Source of the DNA: Megaleporinus macrocephalus
Taxonomy: Eukaryota > Chordata > Actinopteri > Characiformes > Anostomidae
Direction of reading: 5' to 3'
Length of the DNA stretch: 64,000 nucleotides
NCBI GenBank assembly: GCA_021613375.1
Contig: CM038728.1
Span: 30,849,575-30,913,574, forward strand
The notes under the pieces were generated by a model. It did not search any database, was not told the DNA's origin, and was given only the letters and a program-made list of their open reading frames with translations. Positions 57,215 through 64,000 of this stretch are shown here, piece after piece. How positions within the stretch are numbered: position 1 is the stretch's first letter; every line of letters starts with the position of its first letter. A program made the translations under genes and the position numbers.

Positions 57215-57766
57215 AGGGCTGCACCTAACGATTCATTCTTTTCTCAATTAGTCGATTAATTGGACGTCTAATTTTTAAATTACTCTAATGTGAGTGGGGG
57301 GGCATGAGGAAAACGCATGGCCATGCTAGACTTAATGTATTAAAGGGTACCTTAAACACCTTAAACCTTATATTTTGAGAGAGAGTGGTTTGAGAAGCAG
57401 CTACGTGTGTTTTAAAGCTCCCGCGGTATCTAGAACACGTGTTAATACTCTTAAAATAATCTAAGATAAGATAAACAGGTAAACAGGTGCTGTCCTGCTG
57501 CTGTGTTGATGAAGCTCTACGGGATGTTTGATCTTCAAGGTCCCGTGTATAGCAGTGGTACTGTTGTGATCATCTCCACTGTGCAGAGCTGACAGAGCAC
57601 CACACTGTTGTGTTTCTGTGTGAAACACTCCCACAACGTTAGATACACGCGAGAGATTGTTTGTAGCTGCAGCTCGCGCTCCAGATAAATCCATGCTTTC
57701 AGTAGGAGTGGCTGTCTTTGCAACGCATTGGCGCACGAATGCTAATCGGCAGCGCCCCAGCCCTAA
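57215..57766. mobile_element. Non-autonomous hAT-like element
   Basis: Ends tagggctgcacc and ggcgccccagcccta are short inverted repeats. Flanks atagcaat and aatgcaat agree at 6 of 8 bases. The left part (ttctcaattagtcgattaat) is a known kind of hAT end in fish. No transposase. Frames at 57461-57808 are not recognisable. Confidence 0.55.
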
Positions 57767-57979
57767 ATGCAATATATATTCTGATACTGTGTTAATTCTC
57801 AGAAACACACTATCAATAATTAATTAATAGTTTAAATATTGGTTCATCCTGTGTTTTGTAATAGTATTTGCATAATTGGCATAATCGTGATAATACGTTC
57901 TGGATGTATTAACTTTAAAATTAAAGTGTTTTTATGCTTTTTTCTGTTATAATTTTGGAGCAACAGCATGTATACATGT

Positions 57980-58021
57980 ACACACACGCACGCATGCATG
58001 CACACACACACACACATGCAC

Positions 58022-58072
<51 letters not shown>
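57980..58072. repeat. (CA)n, (TA)n and (TG)n microsatellites
   Basis: An inverted pair: acacacacacacacatg at 58000-58017 and (TG)n at 58034-58070 flank a short (TA)n, so the tract can fold on itself. Confidence 0.93.
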
Positions 58073-58075
<3 letters not shown>

Positions 58076-58175
58076 CTTGGCCATGCAATGAACTGCCTGG
58101 TGTACCCCACCTTAGATGAGGCTGGGATTGACTCCAGCCCCCGCACAACCCCCGCCAGTGACCCTGAATAGCAGA
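58073..58175 (+). mobile_element. SINE/LINE tail fragment
   Basis: ttggccatgcaatgaactgc, ctggtgtacccc and ggctgggattgactccagc match, with divergence, the tail at 60960-61060. Confidence 0.6.
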
Positions 58176-58425
58176 ATGATGTGTGATATATGTTCTAAGA
58201 CATATATATATATATATTTTTGTTTTGTTATATATATGTTTTGTTTACAGTATTGCAGTATACCTGTATCATGATATGTATCGTATCTGCAGGTTCTTGA
58301 GATTCTTGCGAGTCTCTATAGAAAGAAACATTTGTCCATAATTAACTGATGCAATCAACTGCAAAATACTTTTAAATCTATTAAAATCCTGAAATATTGT
58401 TACAATTCAAAGCCTAGGTATATAT

Positions 58426-58640
58426 CGTTGCCGTCCAAAGACAAAAACATGTAGTTCCATTTTTGTCCATTTTTATTGCAGCTGCTCTTTGTTATATGAT
58501 GAACGAACCAATAGAAATGCTCCAAAATCACTTGGAATAAAACGTCTTTATATTTACTTTCCCTGAAAGTAAAGACTCCGGTAAAGTTACTATTTTGGAG
58601 ATTTTTCTTTGGACAGCAACGAACAAATTTATTTAAAAAG
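58426..58640. mobile_element. Diverged copy of the 43431-43683 MITE
   Basis: Left end tatcgttgccgtccaaagac, right end tctttggacagcaacga; interior caatagaaatgctccaaaat. Inverted ends are still recognisable. Confidence 0.65.
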
Positions 58641-58763
58641 TGTTTTAATAAATTAATAAATCCTTTACTAGAATCATAAAAAGTGAGATGATTGTTGTGG
58701 GTGTTTCCGTTGATTATCTTTTATTCAGATCTCAGAATTTGTGTTATATGTTACAAACAACAA

Positions 58764-58882
58764 TAACAACAACAACAACAACAATAATAATAATAATAAT
58801 TATAATGACTTTATTATTATTATAATCATCCTTATTCTTATTCTTATTATTCTTCTTCTTATTATTATTATTATTATTATTA
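58764..58882. repeat. (AAC)n, (AAT)n and (ATT)n tract
   Basis: Runs of AAC, AAT, then TTATTC and ATT triplets. Directly precedes the CpG-rich segment. Confidence 0.93.
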
Positions 58883-58899
58883 AACCTCCCTGAGCGGCG

Positions 58900-59480
58900 T
58901 CGGGCTTTAGGGCCGCGCGGAGATCGAGCTCCGCCCCTGGACCGCATAAAGTGGCGTCCGTGGATCCGGAGCTGCTGTGACGTTTGTGCGCGCGGGGTGG
59001 AGAGAGATGGCGGAGCGGCGCGCGCTGCAGCGGGATCAGGGCGCGAGGAGGAGCTGGAGCTCGAGCGACGGTGAGGGGCACGCGCACACAGCCGGGATAT
59101 TTTTATTAAAGATATATAAACAATAAGCTCCGGTTTGTAAGGCGGGCCGTCCCGCGTTCCTGTGGCGGCGCAGCTTTAACAATCAGTTGCTGGCCGGTCC
59201 TGCCGTTACCTAACGCTAAGCTAATGCTAAGCTAAAGCGGAGCTAATGCTAAGCTAACGCTCGCGTCTCCGTTGTTTTCGAGCAGCGGGCGAGATTAGCA
59301 GGGAGCCGAGTGAGCGCGTAAGGTGAGCACAAGCGAGAGAAAGCCGCGGGTTTGACCACAGCGCGCGGACAGGTGAGGGCAAGATTAGACCAGCCAGGCT
59401 AAGCTAAGCTAAGCTAGTGACGCTACTCAGCGAGAGGCTAACGGTAGCTGACGTTTGAGCGTCTCCTGTCTGTATTAATA
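58900..59480 (+). promoter_or_regulatory. CpG-rich segment, likely promoter of a downstream plus-strand gene
   Basis: CpG density rises sharply relative to the AT-rich surroundings (ggccgcgcgg, gtgcgcgcggggtgg, ggagcggcgcgcgc). No TATA box is seen. At least three good donors follow: gtgagg at 59071, gtgagc near 59322 and gtgagg near 59372, as in genes with alternative 5' exons. Promoter role is inferred. Confidence 0.55.
59007..59070 (+). CDS. Candidate first coding exon of an unidentified gene
   Basis: ATG at 59007 in context agagagATGG begins MAERRALQRDQGARRSWSSS, and the exon would end at a good donor (gtgagg) after 64 nt. The peptide is short and low in information, and no following exon is visible within the next 5 kb, so it could equally be 5' UTR. 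I do not recognise the gene. Confidence 0.3.
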
Positions 59481-60170
59481 GCCAGCTCGCTAACTGCTGT
59501 ACATCTCTGTTAATACGGTCAGTATTTTGTTGGCGAATCGTTCAGTTTTTGTCGCTGAGCTGTGACAGTATTTGACCACCGGTGACTTTAAAATATGAGG
59601 TGAATTGTGTTGATATAAACATGCTAATGTGCTAGCTCTGAGTCCGTTATGGAGGCGATGCGTCAAACGACGGTTTCAGTAAAACAGTCACCCACGGTTT
59701 TGTTTATTTTCTCAAATATGTATGTTAGATATTTTTCTCCAAGCATGATTTATGAACGTAGCTGCTTTTATTCGTGAGTTTGCTATTAAGCATATATGGT
59801 CAAAGGCCACAACAACACGGTGTACGGTTACTGTAATGAGCTTCGGAGAGAACACCTGTGTTATTATTCTGTTGTTGTTGTTTTTCAATGTGGGCTTGAA
59901 CGATCCCACCTTGTGTCCAAATTTAGGATGGCTTCTTATCCGTAAGGTAGAATGTAAATACACCTGTTAAACAGATCATGGTTATGTAAACGGAAGGTGG
60001 AAGCTACCTGTCTGTCTGTGTTCTGTTTGTTTAGAGAGCTGTGAATGTGAGCTTGTGTCCAGCTATCTTGGGGCAGACCCCAGATTTACTGATTTATTCT
60101 GATTTACTGCCCGAGTTGTTCTTTATTGCAGTTTTATTGTGGGAGGACTCACGTGGTTAGAAGGAGGCCG
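59480..60170. other. Probable first-intron sequence of the downstream gene
   Basis: Repeated gctaagctaa and gctaatgc motifs run through 59212-59262 and 59398-59440; beyond that nothing recognised. No splice-bounded coding frame. Confidence 0.35.
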
Positions 60171-60171
60171 T

Positions 60172-60375
60172 TTAAAGGGCAACTCCACCGGGTTTTAAAA
60201 GGTGTACAGATTTGAATGCTTCAGATGTAAACAGTAAGAGTGGTTTGGTGTGAAATGCTCTGCTCCTGAGAGAATAACCAGGTTTGTTAACAGGGCTGGT
60301 GATGGTAATAAGGCATTCTCTTCTGAGAGCTTCTTTAGAGAAAGTTAATGTGGCTTATGACTTTGTTTTAATCTA
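60172..60375. mobile_element. TTAA-type dispersed element fragment
   Basis: Left end ttaaagggcaactccaccgg, then tgcttcagatgtaaacagta and gagtggtttggtgtgaaatg. Matches 38567-38775 but lacks the later part. Confidence 0.6.
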
Positions 60376-60814
60376 TTTTTGGAGGGTTGGTGCTTAAGAG
60401 CAAAGTAGAGCCCAAAAAAAAACCTTTAGATTTACCCTATCACAGCTGCTATTTTTCTGCAAATGAGCAGTTTATAAAATCTGATTCATGAAGACTGGTT
60501 TTATCACAACTGCTGAATTTTAAGCATTTACTGGAGTTTGCATTTAACTTCTCGTCCTTATTTTTCTGACAGGCAGGTCAAAGCCGCAGGTTTAGTTTGC
60601 TGCTGTGTTGTAAAATCCTTAAAGGGATTTCTTTGAGTATTTTAAGCTCCAGTAATGATAAAATAATACTATATCTGTTTGGCTTTAGGAACTCATCCAC
60701 TCAGGAGTCCAGAATTGCTCTATGAGGCTGCACAATTTGAACAAAATACATATTATTGAAAAATAATGTTGTTTTTATTTGTGTGAGTCGTGTTGTATTT
60801 GTTTGTCATGCCTG

Positions 60815-61105
60815 TGAAATTCGAGGGTATTCTGTGTAGAGTGTGTATGCTCTTCCCGTGCTTGAGTGGATTTCCTCCGGGTACTCCGGTTTCCTCCCAC
60901 AGTCCAAACACATGCATGTTAGGATCCTCACTCTAAACTGCCTGTGGGTGTTCGTATGTGCGTGAGTGTGCGTTGGCCATGCGATGGTCTGGCGACCTGT
61001 CCGTGGTGTACTCTGCCTTTGCCTGATGACACTAGGATTGGCTCCAGCACCCCGTAACCCCAACTAGCAGGATAAAGCGAAAGATAATGGCTGGGTGGAT
61101 GGTTT
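60815..61105 (+). mobile_element. Common fish SINE/LINE tail
   Basis: gtggatttcctccgggtact, ccggtttcctcccacagtcc, atgcgatggtctggcgacct and gattggctccagcaccccgt follow in the order I know from a very abundant fish repeat, ending in ggataaagcgaaagataatg and ggatgg. Confidence 0.75.
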
Positions 61106-61546
61106 CATGGGGTCCTCTACATCCTTAGGACCTTTTTAGAACAGGAAGTTATAAGTAGGGGTGTGCGGTATGACTATCATAGATCGTGAAGGGTTACAAT
61201 GTGTCCATGATGAGCCGTCACAGCAGTTCGCTACAGCAGTTCTGTGCTCAGCTAAAGTACACCATTTGCTAGTTCCCTTTCACAGACCCTCGTGGCACGC
61301 AGATAAACCAATCACAGCACACCGAAACATCTTCGTTTACATACCCTTCCTCTTTTCAAAAGCAAGCGGGAAGCCATGGACGAGCACATAGCTGAAGAGT
61401 TAGTTCCCAAAAAAAGTAGACCTCAGTAATATGGACCTGGTTTGGATTTTCCCAAGCTGACGCGACAAACAGTGATCCGCAAAGTTTGCACAGAGGTGGT
61501 TTTTGCATTGGATGGTAACACGACAAATCTTTTCAACCACTTAAAA

Positions 61547-62037
<491 letters not shown>

Positions 62038-62615
62038 ACTTAAAATGCCGACATCCCAAATAATACGCTGAAAGTCGAGTAGCTACTCCGCAGCTAGCAG
62101 AGGTAATGCTACAGTCGGCCCAAAACCAACAACGCTAACACGGGCATTTGAGAAAGGCACTCCATATGAGAATGTTGTTCTGAATCACATTGTACTTCTA
62201 GAAGTTATAGCAGTTACGCTGTGTGTTGCTTTAACTTATGACTTTTGAATATTAATAGTAATACTTAAATTACAGCAATACTTAACAGCTTTTATTTAAC
62301 AATTTTATCTTGGCATTTTCTTTATTGACGCCTTGTTCTGTTGTTAGCTGTTTACAATAAGATTGCACTTTACTGGAGTGGTGTATTTATTTACCTTTTT
62401 TTAACCAATGTAAAAAATTGCACGCACAGATTAAAATCTGTTCAGAAAGTTGCTTTAGCCAGAATTGCTTATTCTTTTAGTGCTTTATTTCAAAATTGGG
62501 AGATTTTTTTGGTTATACAAAAAAATGTACATTAAAAGAATCGTGATAATTATTGTGATCCTGAAAAAAAAATCGTGATCATGTTTTTGCCAGATCGCCC
62601 ACCCCTAGTTATAAG

Positions 62616-64000
62616 TATGAGTAAACTAGATGCGTTCTCTGGTGTGTTGACGTGCCATTGCATAAAAAGCAAGTCTGTTATTAAACCTCAGCACTGTTAT
62701 GTACCAACACAAGCTACTCAAACTCAGTGCAGCTTAAAGAGCCTACATGCTACCTTAAAGTTAACCAATAACATGCCTGGTCTTGTGTACCACTGCTCTT
62801 GAAAAACAGCTTTAGAATGAAGCTGTTTTAGTTACTAGGCCTTTAAGACCAGTCTAAGCTGTATGAGCTTTTCTCTGATTGGCTGGCACTCCTTGAACTT
62901 CAGTATGAGTGGACGGCACTAAACTGCTGCAGGTCATAGGTAGATTTGTGACGTCACAAAATACCAAACAGGCTTTTTTGTAGTTTAGCTTCCATATATG
63001 GCCTGCAAGGCATAAATGGTAAATGTTAAAGCTTGAACAGTGTTTACATGTTACTTCAGCCACACATGTGGGCCCTTTAAGTAGCACCATGCTGACGTGT
63101 TTGCCAGTCTTCCCATGTCAGTTCAGTTCGGGTGGAAGAATGTCTGTAGGGCAAGGCTTATCGGCGTTGGCACATCTTTTGTGTGCGCAGTGGTTGTGAT
63201 TTTTTGATAACTGTTTGTGATTTTTTTTTTTGTCCTAGAGACCTGAGTTCCTAATATGGGTGTGATGATGACTACTGTAGGGTGACTGTACAACTTCTTA
63301 AAACCTGTTAGTCACAATTGACCTCCAGTGTATTACATCACCTTTATTAGAGCCACAGCTTGCAGTCAAAGAGTAATGTGCTCAGTGTTATTGTGTAGTA
63401 CAAGATCAAGATTAAAGAAATTATTGTACTTTTCTAGAATTATAGGCTGTAGTGTGTTATATAGGGGGTGGTCTGTTCTTAGTAAGCTGATCTTCAGCAT
63501 TATTAGCGTAACCTTAAACCACATGTTTGTCACATGCATACAGAGCTCAGCGTATACCCAGTAATGTGATTCTCTTTCTTTATTCTCTCTATTGTGTTCT
63601 TGAATTCATGAGAATAGACACTAGCACCCAGTTGTATTAGGTTTCTTTTAACATGTGCTGTGTTGGTTCTAGATGATCCATCCTTTGTGCCGTTGTATTC
63701 AGTTGCTGTGATTTTTATATATTTCATTTATTTATTTGTATATTTGATTAAGATTTAAAGCCACAGTGGCCAAAGTAGCCGAGAGGTTTTTAGCTTTTAA
63801 GTTTTTCTCTGTGTACTTTACTCGTGGTATCCAGGACCTCATGCTCAACTGCTGTATGTAATCTACTGTGTGCTTTATATTAACAGTGTAGTAATCCATA
63901 AAAATAGCTAGAAATAACTTTGCTAGAGGTGTATAAGTAAGGATTGAGGCTCTTGAGTGTTGCAGTATGGTTTTCTTAAAGAGTACAATGTTTTAATTTG
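62616..64000. other. Probable intron sequence, nothing recognised
   Basis: AT-rich with scattered short frames and no splice-bounded coding sequence. cctttaagaccagtctaagc plus ctgattggctgg at 62839-62884 resembles cctttaagactgatctatgt plus ctgattggctgc at 55970-56003, so a short dispersed repeat may be present. Confidence 0.4.

Overview
The window looks like nuclear DNA of a teleost fish. It carries one intron-rich vertebrate transporter gene with intact GT-AG junctions. It also carries the usual fish mix of DNA transposons (Tc1 with paired repeats in its ends, several hAT elements with 8-bp target duplications, a TTAA-flanked element), 3' ends of at least four non-LTR retrotransposons, tRNA-derived SINE pieces and many (TA)n, (ATT)n and (TATG)n tracts. 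Some dispersed repeats resemble ones I associate with otophysan fishes (characins, catfishes), but I cannot name the species.

The one complete gene runs on the plus strand from 2813 to 35024. I assembled nine coding exons by hand; they join in frame into a 608-residue SLC22-family carrier of the orphan SLC22A17/A23/A31 branch, most likely slc22a31. Exons 2, 3, 4 and 7 are 104, 155, 169 and 215 bp, sizes I recall as typical of SLC22 genes. A TATA-less promoter with a CCAAT box and two GC boxes lies just before the start codon. Substrate and direction of transport cannot be read from the sequence.

Layout: 1-2640, a 32-bp minisatellite; 2660-3202, promoter and exon 1; 3396-7965, a second minisatellite that shares a core with the first; 8.3-13.1 kb, dispersed repeats and a 37-bp minisatellite inside intron 1; 13.2-14.5 kb, exons 2 and 3; 14.5-23.4 kb, intron 3 with a long inverted repeat and a nested transposon cluster (a Tc1 element and two LINE tails inside a hAT element); 23.4-35.0 kb, exons 4 to 9, with large arrays or AT tracts close to exons 7, 8 and 9; 35-58.9 kb, no recognisable host gene, only minisatellites and transposon remnants; 58.9-59.5 kb, a CpG-rich segment that looks like the promoter and first exon of another plus-strand gene, whose body would lie beyond the window; 61.1-62.6 kb, a hAT element with a second hAT element inserted in its zinc-finger coding region.

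The striking feature is tandem-repeat content. About a dozen minisatellites with units from 15 to 95 bp total roughly 18 kb by my coordinates, over a quarter of the window. Many lie in introns of the transporter gene, some within about 100 bp of splice acceptors. Copy numbers are hand estimates (span divided by unit length).
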